From Candidatus Halomonas stercoripullorum (GTDB lineage Bacteria; Pseudomonadota; Gammaproteobacteria; Pseudomonadales; Halomonadaceae): DNA of 34,337 bases. Positions within the stretch are counted from its first letter, which is position 1. Each line of letters opens with the position of its first letter. The position numbers were made by a program, and so were the translations under genes. Shown here piece after piece: positions 15,647 to 23,511 of the stretch. The stretch spans positions 1 to 34,337 of the forward strand of contig DXFC01000325.1 of NCBI GenBank assembly GCA_019114645.1, in the 5' to 3' direction. Under the pieces are notes generated by a model. That model searched no databases. It was not told the DNA's origin and worked only from the letters and a program-made list of their open reading frames with translations.

Positions 15647-16909
15647 ATGGATAAACTACTTATTACCGGCAACGGCCCCGTCGACGGTGAGGTCTGGGCC
15701 AGCGGGGCCAAGAACGCGGCGCTGCCTATTCTTTGTGCGACTCTGCTGGCTGATGAACCCGTCACTATCGGCAACTTGCCTCACTTGCAGGACATAACCA
15801 CTACGCTGGAATTGCTGGGCCGCATGGGCATCGAGCCGGTAATGGGCGAAAGGATGACGATTCAGCTCGACGGCTCACAAGTGACCAGCTGTCATGCGCC
15901 TTATGAGCTGGTCAAGAAAATGCGCGCGTCAATCCTGGTGCTCGGTCCGCTGCTGGCCCACTACGGTCACGCGGATGTCTCGCTGCCGGGTGGCTGTGCC
16001 ATTGGCACGCGGCCGGTGGATCTGCATATCCGCGGGCTCGAAGCAATGGGCGCGGAGATCCGTGTCGAAGGCGGCTACATTCGTGCCCGTGTCGACGGCA
16101 GGCTCAAGGGGGCTACCATTTTCTTTGACACCGTGACGGTGACTGGTACGGAAAATCTATTGATGGCAGCGACCTTGGCAGAGGGCACTACCATCCTGGA
16201 AAACGCGGCCCGCGAGCCCGAGGTGGTCGATCTGGCCGAGTGCCTGAACAAGATGGGGGCGAAAATCAGCGGTCACGGTAGCAACCATATCGTCATCGAG
16301 GGCGTCGAGCGCCTGCATGGTGCGTATCATGATGTCATGCCTGACCGTATCGAGACCGGCACCTTCCTGGTCGCAGCAGCGCTATCCCGTGGCCGGGTAC
16401 GGGTACGCAATACCCGGGCCGATATCCTTGAAGCGGTGTTGGCCAAGCTTGAGGAAGCCGGAGCCAAAATCACCGTGGGCGAAAGCTGGATCGAACTCGA
16501 CATGGAAGGGCGCCGCCCGCGTCCGGTCAATATCCGCACCGCGCCATACCCCGGTTTTCCTACCGATATGCAAGCGCAGTTCGTTGCGCTCAATGCGGTG
16601 GCGGACGGCTCCTCTCATGTGGTCGAAACCATTTTTGAAAACCGCTTCATGCATGTGCAGGAGCTGAACCGCATGGGGGCGAAGATCGCTCTGGAAGGTA
16701 ACACCGCCCTGATTAGTGGCGTTGAGCATCTTTCGGGGGCTCCGGTCATGGCTACCGACTTGCGCGCCTCGGCTTCGCTGGTCATCGCCGCGATGATGGC
16801 GGAAGGCGAAACGCTGGTTGACCGGATCTACCATATCGACCGTGGCTATGAGTGCATCGAAGAGAAGCTGCAGCTGTTGGGAGCGCGGATTCGTCGCATT
16901 CCCGGTTGA
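15647..16909 (+). CDS. murA: MurA, UDP-GlcNAc enolpyruvyl transferase
   Basis: 420 residues, the standard length. MurA transfers enolpyruvate from PEP to UDP-N-acetylglucosamine, the first committed step of peptidoglycan synthesis. The active-site KN pair is Lys22-Asn23 in SGAKNAALP. The catalytic cysteine is Cys117 in LPGGCAIGTRPVDLH, so the enzyme should be fosfomycin-sensitive in principle. The two inside-out alpha/beta domains are complete, with the late EVLD-type region replaced by FPTDMQAQFVALN and RASASLVIAAM. It lies between ibaG and hisG, as in Pseudomonas. Confidence 0.98.
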   Translation: MDKLLITGNGPVDGEVWASGAKNAALPILCATLLADEPVTIGNLPHLQDITTTLELLGRMGIEPVMGERMTIQLDGSQVTSCHAPYELVKKMRASILVLGPLLAHYGHADVSLPGGCAIGTRPVDLHIRGLEAMGAEIRVEGGYIRARVDGRLKGATIFFDTVTVTGTENLLMAATLAEGTTILENAAREPEVVDLAECLNKMGAKISGHGSNHIVIEGVERLHGAYHDVMPDRIETGTFLVAAALSRGRVRVRNTRADILEAVLAKLEEAGAKITVGESWIELDMEGRRPRPVNIRTAPYPGFPTDMQAQFVALNAVADGSSHVVETIFENRFMHVQELNRMGAKIALEGNTALISGVEHLSGAPVMATDLRASASLVIAAMMAEGETLVDRIYHIDRGYECIEEKLQLLGARIRRIPG

Positions 16910-16947
16910 GTGAACCGAGCCGATAGTCTCCGATCATAGGCGAGACC

Positions 16948-17610
16948 ATGAGCAATCAATTAATTCTGGCCCTGTCGAAGGGCCGTATCCTCGATGAAAC
17001 ACTGCCGCTATTGGCGGATGCCGGCATTGTACCGGCCGAGGACCTGGGCAAGAGTCGCAAGCTACTGTTCGACACCAATCTGGACGCGGTCAAGTTGGTG
17101 GTGATACGTGCCACAGACGTCCCGACCTATGTGCAGCTGGGGGCTGCCGACCTGGGTGTGGCGGGCAAGGATGTGCTGCTTGAGCACGGTGCCGAGGGGC
17201 TTTACGAGCCACTTGATCTTGAAATTGCCAAGTGCCGCTTGATGACGGCGGGCATTGACGGAGCGGTTGCGGCCCGGGCGCGACGCCGGGTAGCGACCAA
17301 GTTCGTCAATGTGGCGCGACGCCACTATGCCGAGCAGGGTATCCAGGCTGAGGTGATCAAGCTGTACGGTGCCATGGAGCTGGCACCATTGATGAACCTG
17401 GCTGACGAGATCGTCGATATCGTTGATACGGGCAACACACTGCGCGCCAACGGCATGTCACCCCGCGAGCTGATCGCCACGATCAGCACGCGTTTGGTAG
17501 TCAACAAGGCGGCCATGACCATGAAGCATGCGCAGCTCAAGCCGTTGATCGCACGCCTGGCCCAAGCGGTGGAAAAGCGTCGTACCGGCGAAGCCTGCCC
17601 GGACCGCTAG
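16948..17610 (+). CDS. hisG: HisG, ATP phosphoribosyltransferase, short form
   Basis: 220 residues. HisG joins ATP and PRPP in the first step of histidine synthesis. It is the short form: the catalytic domains are present (LILALSKGRILDETLPLL; PTYVQLGAADLGVAGKDVLLE; DIVDTGNTLRANGM for PRPP binding), but there is no C-terminal ACT-like regulatory domain. Short HisG needs HisZ, a histidyl-tRNA-synthetase-like subunit, for activity and feedback; hisZ is not in this window. It starts 38 bases after murA, with GGCGAG near the ATG, and is followed within about 40 bases by hisD. Confidence 0.97.
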   Translation: MSNQLILALSKGRILDETLPLLADAGIVPAEDLGKSRKLLFDTNLDAVKLVVIRATDVPTYVQLGAADLGVAGKDVLLEHGAEGLYEPLDLEIAKCRLMTAGIDGAVAARARRRVATKFVNVARRHYAEQGIQAEVIKLYGAMELAPLMNLADEIVDIVDTGNTLRANGMSPRELIATISTRLVVNKAAMTMKHAQLKPLIARLAQAVEKRRTGEACPDR

Positions 17611-17651
17611 GCATGCCACAAAGCAGACAAGAGATAGAGGCAACTACGACC

Positions 17652-18977
17652 ATGAGCGAGACTTCTGCTGCAGCCGTCGACATGACGCGGCTTTCCACTT
17701 CCGATCCTGACTTCAGTGCCCGCCTCGACGCCTTGCTGGCCTGGGAGGGAGTGTCCGACCACGAGGTCCAGCAGCGTGTCGCTGACATCATTGCGGGAGT
17801 CAGGGAGCGGGGTGATGCGGCCCTGGTTGACTATACCCACCGCTTTGATCGTTTGAATGTGACCGGCATGGCCGAGTTGACGCTTGATGCTGCGCGTCTC
17901 GAACAGGCGTACCGCGGCTTGCCTCAGGAGCAGCGGGATGCGCTGACCCAGGCGGCCGAGCGTATCCGGCTTTATCACGAACACCAGAAGTCCACGTCCT
18001 GGTCCTATGTGGAAGACGACGGTACTGTTCTGGGTCAACAGGTGACACCGCTGGATCGTGCCGGTATCTATGTTCCGGGTGGCAAGGCGGCCTATCCCTC
18101 ATCGGTATTGATGAACGCGATACCCGCGCATGTTGCCGGGGTGCGTGAAATCGTCATGGTGGTGCCCACGCCTGATGGTGTGCTCAATGAACTGGTACTG
18201 GCAGCGGCGCACCTGGCGGGCGTGCAGCACGTCTTTACCATTGGGGGCGCACAGGCGGTGGCGGCCATGGCGTATGGCACCGAAAGCGTTCCGCGTGTGG
18301 ACAAGATTGTCGGGCCGGGCAATATCTATGTAGCCACCGCCAAGCGTGCTGTCTTTGGCCAGGTGGGTATCGACATGATCGCTGGCCCTTCGGAGATTCT
18401 GGTGGTGTCTGATGGCGCCACTGATCCGGATTGGCTGGCGATGGATCTGTTCTCTCAGGCGGAACATGACGAGGATGCCCAGGCGCTGTTGATCAGTTGG
18501 GATGAGCAGCACTTGGCGCAAGTCGAAGCTTCCATTGCGCGCTTGCTGCCGACACTGGAGCGTGAAGCCATCGTGCGTGAGTCACTGGCCCGGCGGGGCG
18601 CCTTGATCCACTGTCGTGGCCGTGGAGAGGCGGTAGAGTTGATCAACCGCATCGCACCGGAGCACCTGGAGCTCTCCATGGCCGATCCGGAAGCCTTGTT
18701 GCCCGAAGTGCGCCACGCCGGTGCCATCTTCATGGGGCGCTACACGGCAGAAGTGCTGGGCGATTACTGTGCCGGCCCCAATCATGTGCTGCCGACATCC
18801 GGTACTGCGCGCTTCTCTTCGCCACTGGGGGTTTACGACTTCCTGAAGCGCTCGTCGGTTATTCATTGCTCCGAGGCGGGCGCTTCGGCGTTGGGCCGGG
18901 TGGCATCGGTGCTTGCACGCGGCGAATCGTTAACGGCACATGCCCGCTCTGCAGAGTACCGAATCAAGGCCAGGTAA
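17652..18977 (+). CDS. hisD: HisD, histidinol dehydrogenase
   Basis: 441 residues from the ATG at 17652. An ATG at 17613 (three bases after hisG) and another at 17682 are in frame; 17652 was chosen because AGAGG lies upstream and the length best fits relatives. HisD oxidises histidinol to histidine in two NAD-dependent steps, using zinc. Family signatures are YVPGGKAAYPSSVLMN, TIGGAQAVAAMAYGTESVPRVD (read in parts), KIVGPGNIYVATAKR, DMIAGPSEILVV, the zinc/active-site SQAEHDEDAQ and GDYCAGPNHVLPT. The gene is the end of the plus-strand murA-hisG-hisD run. No hisC follows; the next gene is convergent. Confidence 0.97.
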   Translation: MSETSAAAVDMTRLSTSDPDFSARLDALLAWEGVSDHEVQQRVADIIAGVRERGDAALVDYTHRFDRLNVTGMAELTLDAARLEQAYRGLPQEQRDALTQAAERIRLYHEHQKSTSWSYVEDDGTVLGQQVTPLDRAGIYVPGGKAAYPSSVLMNAIPAHVAGVREIVMVVPTPDGVLNELVLAAAHLAGVQHVFTIGGAQAVAAMAYGTESVPRVDKIVGPGNIYVATAKRAVFGQVGIDMIAGPSEILVVSDGATDPDWLAMDLFSQAEHDEDAQALLISWDEQHLAQVEASIARLLPTLEREAIVRESLARRGALIHCRGRGEAVELINRIAPEHLELSMADPEALLPEVRHAGAIFMGRYTAEVLGDYCAGPNHVLPTSGTARFSSPLGVYDFLKRSSVIHCSEAGASALGRVASVLARGESLTAHARSAEYRIKAR

Positions 18978-18997
18978 CGCTGCAGGTCGGCGGTGGG

Positions 18998-20146
18998 TCA
19001 ACGTTCAAGCCGCCGATTTGACGCAGGTAGCGGACGTTCTCCCACTTCCAGCTCTACGGTGAACACTTTGCCGCTGCGCACTAGCGTCAGCGGCAAGGCT
19101 GCGCCTGGCTGGATTAACGCAATATCACTCATGGCAATTCGCGCATCAAGCACCGGGCTGCCGTTGATTTCCAGCAGCACGTCGCCCGGCTGCAGCCCGG
19201 CCCGGTCGGCCGGGCCTGTCGGGACCACTCCTGAAATCACCAGGCCGCGTGGCACCTGCAAGCCGAAGGAGGCCGCCAGCTCAGGCGTGAGTTCCTGCGC
19301 TTCGATACCTAGCCAGCCGCGAATGACACGACCCTGGGTGATCAGGTCTTCCAGAATGGCATTGGCCAACAAGGTCGGAATGGCAAAGCCAACACCCTGA
19401 GACCCGCCGGAGCGGGAAAAAATCGCGGTGTTGATGCCGACTAGAGCGCCTTCGGCATCAATCAGGGCACCACCGGAATTGCCCGGGTTGATGGCAGCAT
19501 CGGTCTGGATAAAATCTTCGTAAGCACTCAAGCCCAGATGACTGCGCCCTGTGGCGCTGATGATGCCCATGGTGACGGTTTGGCCAACCCCGAAGGGGTT
19601 GCCGATGGCCATGACGATGTCGCCGACCGCCACCTGTTCGGAATCCGCCAGGGTGATGACAGGCAGTGTCTCGAGGGCGATACGTAACACCGCCAGGTCG
19701 CTCTCCGGGTCGGTGCCGATCACTTCCGCCAAGGTTTCTCTGCCGTCGCGTAGTGCTACACGGATTTCATCGGCCCCGTCAATGACATGATGGTTGGTCA
19801 GCACATAGCCATCCTCGCTGACGATAACGCCGGAACCCAGGCTCGACAGCAGTCGCTGGTGCTGGGGCAGCTCATCACCAAAAAACTGACGAAAGAACGG
19901 ATCGGACATCAGTGGATGTTCTTCCCGGGCAACGACCCGTGAGGAGTAGATATTGACTACCGCCGGCGCGGCCCGCTCGACCGCCGCCGAGTAACTGACC
20001 GGCCCCTGCTGACGGTCCAGTGAAGGGGTGGTTAGCTCGGGCGCTGTTGGGCGCTGAAGCAGTTGGGGGAATGTATTGAGCAAGACAATGGCCAACAGCA
20101 CACCGATAAGAGTGGGCAGGGTGTAGGCAGAGAGAAAGCGTCGCAT
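18998..20146 (-). CDS. algW: DegS/AlgW-type membrane-anchored periplasmic serine protease
   Basis: 382 residues. One N-terminal membrane anchor (about 9-27, LTLIGVLL-type helix), a trypsin-like protease domain with catalytic His120 (LTNHHVID), Asp150 (DPESDLAVL) and Ser224 (NPGNSGGAL), and one C-terminal PDZ domain beginning near GWLGIEAQELTPELAASFG with LQPGDVLLEINGSPV. The anchor plus single PDZ places it in the DegS/AlgW class rather than DegP/MucD. Such proteases sense misfolded outer-membrane proteins and cleave the anti-sigma factor (RseA/MucA), releasing sigma-E/AlgU. Placement after hisD matches Pseudomonas algW; the choice between degS and algW is naming only. Confidence 0.94.
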   Translation of the reverse strand: MRRFLSAYTLPTLIGVLLAIVLLNTFPQLLQRPTAPELTTPSLDRQQGPVSYSAAVERAAPAVVNIYSSRVVAREEHPLMSDPFFRQFFGDELPQHQRLLSSLGSGVIVSEDGYVLTNHHVIDGADEIRVALRDGRETLAEVIGTDPESDLAVLRIALETLPVITLADSEQVAVGDIVMAIGNPFGVGQTVTMGIISATGRSHLGLSAYEDFIQTDAAINPGNSGGALIDAEGALVGINTAIFSRSGGSQGVGFAIPTLLANAILEDLITQGRVIRGWLGIEAQELTPELAASFGLQVPRGLVISGVVPTGPADRAGLQPGDVLLEINGSPVLDARIAMSDIALIQPGAALPLTLVRSGKVFTVELEVGERPLPASNRRLER

Positions 20147-20191
20147 GCGGCCTTCCTGGTAGGCGGGCGTCGATGAGCTACCGCACAGTGA

Positions 20192-20212
20192 TTACAATGG
20201 TCAGGATTGTAA
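20192..20212. promoter_or_regulatory. Face-to-face overlapping algW/nif3 promoters forming an inverted repeat
   Basis: TTACAAT-N7-ATTGTAA is a perfect 7-bp inverted repeat in the 99-base divergent gap. Each arm contains TACAAT (5/6 to the -10 consensus): rightward at 20193-20198 for the Nif3 gene, leftward at 20206-20211 for algW. Leftward, CGGACA (20230-20235) sits 18 bases upstream as a -35; rightward the -35 candidate (TCGATG) is weak. The two polymerases could not bind together. Confidence 0.42.
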
Positions 20213-20245
20213 CATCGACATCTTGCTACTGTCCGGGGAGGCAGA

Positions 20246-21007
20246 ATGATCTTGCGAAATGATGTGGTACGGGCCTGCGATAGCCTGCTGGGGGCGCCTG
20301 CTTTCAAGGATTACACCGTCAATGGTTTGCAGGTGGCGGGCCGGGAGGAAGTGAGGCGGGTGATGAGCGGGGTCACCGCCTGCCAGGCACTGCTTGATGA
20401 GGCGGTAGCCTGGGAGGCCGATATGTTGCTGGTTCATCACGGTTATTTCTGGAAGAACGAGCCGGTGCCGATTACGGGGATCAAGCAGCGCCGCATTCGT
20501 ACCTTGTTGCTTAACGATATCAATCTACTTGCCTATCACTTGCCGCTTGATGCCCATGCTGAAATCGGCAACAACGCCGAGCTGGCAAGACGGCTTGGTC
20601 TGCAAGTGGAGGGCTGTGCCGACGGTGAGCTTGGTCAAGGGCTAGTGTGGCTGGGCAGCCTGGCGGAGCCCATGGCGCCTGCAGCGCTGGCTTGCTTGAT
20701 TGATGAGCGGTTGCAGCGCCCGCCGCTGCTGATCGAAGCGCCCCGCAAGGCGACGATCCAGCGTGTGGCATGGTGCACCGGCGGGGCGCAGGATTATATT
20801 ACCCAGGCCTGGGAGGCGGGTGCGGACGCCTTCATCTCGGGTGAGATCTCCGAGCGCACTACGCACCTGGCACGTGAGCTTGGCATCCACTACTTTGCGG
20901 CGGGCCACCACGCCACCGAGCGCTATGGAGTCCAGGCGCTGGGTGGCTGGCTTGAGCGTGAGTTTGGTGTCGAGCACCGCTTTGTGGATATTGATAACCC
21001 TGCCTGA
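20246..21007 (+). CDS. Nif3-like dinuclear metal-centre protein (YbgI family)
   Basis: 253 residues, full length for the YbgI-type Nif3 protein. Metal-binding segments are visible: the DMLLVHHGYFW motif near residue 60-70, LAYHLPLDAHAEIGNN, and the C-terminal YFAAGHHATERYGVQALG. The family forms hexameric toroids with two metal ions per subunit. Proposed roles include GTP cyclohydrolase-like activity, and E. coli YbgI is implicated in DNA damage resistance, but function is unsettled. It is monocistronic here, divergent from algW and convergent with zapG. The GGGGAGGCAG ribosome site precedes the ATG closely. Confidence 0.93.
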   Translation: MILRNDVVRACDSLLGAPAFKDYTVNGLQVAGREEVRRVMSGVTACQALLDEAVAWEADMLLVHHGYFWKNEPVPITGIKQRRIRTLLLNDINLLAYHLPLDAHAEIGNNAELARRLGLQVEGCADGELGQGLVWLGSLAEPMAPAALACLIDERLQRPPLLIEAPRKATIQRVAWCTGGAQDYITQAWEAGADAFISGEISERTTHLARELGIHYFAAGHHATERYGVQALGGWLEREFGVEHRFVDIDNPA

Positions 21008-21044
21008 GCGGGCGGGGGATCCGGGGCGGCGATCGGTCCCGGAC

Positions 21045-21506
21045 TCAATAACGCGGAGGTTGTGTCAGGGGCTCTTGCTCGGCAGCGGGCTTGAGCCCGA
21101 AGTCTTCCGATAGGGTGCCACCCGTGCCATCGGCATAATCGCGCGGAGTCGGGATATCTGCTTCCGCTCCAGCCAGAGCGGGCTGACCGGCTGCTGCCAG
21201 CTGATGGTCTACGGACTGGCCAACGGAAGCGTCACACTCCAGGGTGCTGGCATCCTCGGTCAGGCGATGTTCGAGCGTACGCATCTCACGCTGGATATTG
21301 TTCACCATCATCCCGACCTGGCTGAAATGCTCATTCAGGCCTGTGCGCAGTGTCTCCAGCTCACGCTCACGTTCAGTGACTTGCCGGCGCAGCGCCTGTG
21401 TCTGCTGGGTGGATGAATTGAGCAGATGGTAGCCGATGGCGCCGATGCCCAGCCCCGCCAACAGACTGACAATAGCCACGATCCAGTTCACGTTGTCATA
21501 CTCCAC
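21045..21506 (-). CDS. zapG: ZapG/YhcB (DUF1043) inner-membrane cell-envelope protein
   Basis: 153 residues from a GTG start at 21506. GTG is chosen because GGGGAG stands six bases upstream and the protein then begins EYDNVNWIVAIVSLLAG, the expected N-terminal membrane helix. The reading frame stays open for another 121 codons upstream, but that part is unlike the family. The body is a coiled coil (QQTQALRRQVTERERELETL, with HFSQVGMMVNNIQREMRTLE), and a variable acidic tail follows. YhcB/ZapG links division, rod-shape and envelope synthesis in E. coli. It stands next to zapE and the DegS-type protease gene, the same neighbourhood as in E. coli. Confidence 0.88.
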   Translation of the reverse strand: MEYDNVNWIVAIVSLLAGLGIGAIGYHLLNSSTQQTQALRRQVTERERELETLRTGLNEHFSQVGMMVNNIQREMRTLEHRLTEDASTLECDASVGQSVDHQLAAAGQPALAGAEADIPTPRDYADGTGGTLSEDFGLKPAAEQEPLTQPPRY

Positions 21507-21582
21507 GAAATTCTCCCCGAATACCGGTATGCGCGATGTAGCGCAGCCGCCCGGCTCGAAGCGTGCCGGGTCTGGCTTGCCC

Positions 21583-21613
21583 ATTATAGAAGCGTCGCCA
21601 GTGGGCAGGTCAA
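21583..21613 (-). promoter_or_regulatory. Promoter for zapG
   Basis: The minus strand carries TTGACC (21608-21613, 5/6) and a perfect TATAAT (21583-21588). The 19-base spacer is longer than the optimum. It lies about 75 bases upstream of the GTG start of zapG. Confidence 0.5.
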
Positions 21614-21668
21614 TCTCCGACGGCTGGGTCGGTAGATGCTTTATTCTGCGCCAGTCGATGTGGAGGCG

Positions 21669-21674
21669 TATAAT
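21669..21674 (+). promoter_or_regulatory. -10 element for zapE
   Basis: A perfect TATAAT lies 45 bases before the zapE ATG, predicting a start near 21681 and a leader of about 39 bases. The -35 region at 17 bases (CTGCGC) is poor, so an activator or upstream contacts may be needed. Confidence 0.5.
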
Positions 21675-21719
21675 GGCTGGCCAGCAATACCATGAGCCAA
21701 GACCATCAAGGAATTCTGC

Positions 21720-22901
21720 ATGTCCGTGACTGCGCCTGCCACTGCGCCTCGCTCGGCCGCCGCTGGCACTCCTCTGACCCGCTATCGGGCCGACCTCGAG
21801 CGCGACGACTTTCAGTACGATCCCGCCCAGGAGCGGGCTGTCGAACATCTGCAACATCTTTACGACCAATTGCTGGCGTCGCCGCGTACCGAGCCGCTTT
21901 CCGTGACGACGGGGCGTGGCCTCAAGTCACGTGTCGCGGGGCTGTTCGGCAAGCGGGAGAAGGTCGCCGAGCCAAAGGCCCCGGCGATCCGGGGGCTCTA
22001 CTTTTGGGGCGGAGTGGGGCGCGGCAAGACCTACCTGGTGGATACCTTCTATGAGTCGCTGCCATTTTCCGACAAGCTGCGCACCCACTTCCATCGGTTT
22101 ATGCAACGGGTGCACAACGAGCTTGAGCACTATAAGGGGCAGAAGAATCCGCTGACCTTGATTGCCGCCAAGTTTGCGGCTGAAGCCCGGGTGATCTGCT
22201 TCGATGAGTTTTTCGTCAAGGACATCACCGATGCGATGATCCTGGCGAACCTGCTCGAAGCGCTATTCGATCGCGGTGTGGTGTTGGTGGCGACTTCGAA
22301 CATCGTGCCTGACGACCTCTACAAGGACGGTTTGCAGCGGGCTCGCTTTTTGCCGGCAATTGAGTTGATCAAGCGCCACTGTGAAGTGGTCAATGTGGAT
22401 TCGGGGATCGACTATCGCCTGCGGGCCTTGCAGCGTGCCGAGATTTTTCATGCACCGCTGGATGCGGCTGCCGAGCAAGAGCTGGCGCGCAGTTTTCGTG
22501 AAATCGCCGGGCATGCGGGTGAGGCCGATGTCACCCTGGAGGTCAATCATCGCCTGCTTAAAGCGCGGCGACTGCACGATGATGTCGTGTGGTTCGAATT
22601 CCGTGAACTGTGCGATGGTCCGCGTAGCCAGAATGACTACATCGAGCTGGCGCGTGAGTTTCATACAGTATTGGTGGCCAATGTGCCACGTATGGGGGCG
22701 GCGCAGGATGATCAGATTCGTCGATTCATCAATATGGTCGATGAGTTTTATGATCGTGGTGTCAAGCTGTTGATGTCGGCCGAAGTGGCGGCGGAGCAGT
22801 TGTACGCCGGTGGGCGACTCGAGTTCGAATTCCAGCGCACCTTGTCGCGCCTGCAGGAGATGCAGTCTCACGAGTACCTGGCCTTGCCCCATAAACCGTG
22901 A
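21720..22901 (+). CDS. zapE: ZapE, AFG1-like ATPase associated with division
   Basis: 393 residues. ZapE (YhcM) is an AAA-type ATPase of the AFG1/LACE1 family that interacts with FtsZ rings under stress. Walker A is GGVGRGKT at 97-104 within GLYFWGGVGRGKTYLVD. Walker B is VICFDEFFVKDI, and sensor-1 follows in VVLVATSNIVPDDLYKDGLQR. The HFHRFMQRVHNEL segment and the C-terminal RRFINMVDEFYDRGVKL are family hallmarks. The start follows a perfect -10 box by about 45 bases. An N-terminal Ala/Pro-rich extension of about 20 residues is poorly conserved. It is divergent from zapG and upstream of rplM. Confidence 0.96.
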   Translation: MSVTAPATAPRSAAAGTPLTRYRADLERDDFQYDPAQERAVEHLQHLYDQLLASPRTEPLSVTTGRGLKSRVAGLFGKREKVAEPKAPAIRGLYFWGGVGRGKTYLVDTFYESLPFSDKLRTHFHRFMQRVHNELEHYKGQKNPLTLIAAKFAAEARVICFDEFFVKDITDAMILANLLEALFDRGVVLVATSNIVPDDLYKDGLQRARFLPAIELIKRHCEVVNVDSGIDYRLRALQRAEIFHAPLDAAAEQELARSFREIAGHAGEADVTLEVNHRLLKARRLHDDVVWFEFRELCDGPRSQNDYIELAREFHTVLVANVPRMGAAQDDQIRRFINMVDEFYDRGVKLLMSAEVAAEQLYAGGRLEFEFQRTLSRLQEMQSHEYLALPHKP

Positions 22902-22942
22902 CAATTACGCTGGTGGGGCTTTATCCGGACAGGGCTCTCGTA

Positions 22943-22948
22943 TAGAAT
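22943..22948 (+). promoter_or_regulatory. Probable -10 element of the rplM-rpsI operon
   Basis: TAGAAT (5/6) occurs within TATAGAATAC, followed by a CCGCC-rich discriminator as is common for stringently controlled ribosomal promoters. The -35 at 17 bases (TTTATC) is weak. A start near 22955 would leave a leader of about 115 bases. Confidence 0.42.
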
Positions 22949-22963
22949 ACCGCCTCCTTGCCC

Positions 22964-22993
22964 GTTGTCGTTGCTGTCAATAATGACGACAAC
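22964..22993 (+). promoter_or_regulatory. Inverted repeat in the rplM leader
   Basis: GTTGTCGT and ACGACAAC form perfect 8-bp arms around a 14-base loop, just after the predicted transcription start. The RNA would fold into a hairpin at the head of the leader. In E. coli L13 represses its own operon through the rplM leader, so this is a candidate for such a site. The structural match to E. coli was not tested. Confidence 0.4.
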
Positions 22994-23069
22994 CAAGAAA
23001 AATAGGGATGATTGCGTAAGCGCTACGATTAACGCAGTCCAACACACTTGTTTGATTTTGTGGTGTTCC

Positions 23070-23498
23070 ATGAAAACGTTCACAGCTAAGCCGCAGTCCG
23101 TGCAGCGCGACTGGTATGTCGTCGATGCGGCCGACAAGACGCTCGGCCGTCTGGCAACCGAAATCGCACGTCGCCTACGCGGCAAGCACAAGCCCGAATT
23201 CACCCCTCATGTTGATACCGGCGATTACATCGTGGTGATCAATGCCGAGAAGGTGCGTGTTACCGGCAACAAGGCCCAGGCCAAGACCTACTACCGCCAC
23301 ACCGGATTTCCGGGCGGTTTGCGCTCCATGAGCTTCGAAAAAATGATCGCACACGCTCCTGAGCGGGTTATCGAATCCGCCGTCAAGGGCATGCTGCCTC
23401 GCGGACCGTTGGGTCGCGCCATGTATTCGAAGCTGAAGGTCTATGCCGGCGCTGAACATCCGCACGCCGCCCAGCAGCCGCAAGTATTGAACATCTGA
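23070..23498 (+). CDS. rplM: 50S ribosomal protein L13
   Basis: 142 residues, identical in length to E. coli L13. It begins MKTFTAKPQSVQRDWYVVD and ends EHPHAAQQPQVLNI. The conserved GRLATEIARRLRGKHKPEF, VDTGDYIVVINAEKV and GMLPRGPLGRAM are all present. The frame is open for 35 more codons upstream, but that stretch has no ribosome site and does not belong to L13. No strong Shine-Dalgarno precedes the true ATG (TGGTGTTCC), which may fit translational control through the leader. rpsI follows after 13 bases. Confidence 0.99.
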   Translation: MKTFTAKPQSVQRDWYVVDAADKTLGRLATEIARRLRGKHKPEFTPHVDTGDYIVVINAEKVRVTGNKAQAKTYYRHTGFPGGLRSMSFEKMIAHAPERVIESAVKGMLPRGPLGRAMYSKLKVYAGAEHPHAAQQPQVLNI

Positions 23499-23511
23499 GG
23501 GGAACATTATC

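Noticed and set aside
21020..21043. TCCGGG / CCCGGA hairpin between nif3 and zapG as a terminator
   Set aside because: The arms are only six bases, the loop is 12 bases and there is no T run on either strand.
21507..21869. A 121-codon extension upstream of zapG
   Set aside because: It crosses the divergent promoter region and zapE codons; the GTG at 21506 has an ideal ribosome site and gives the expected N-terminal membrane helix.
22965..23069. A 35-codon N-terminal extension of L13
   Set aside because: L13 begins at MKTFTAKP in the family; the extension has no ribosome site and overlaps the leader hairpin.
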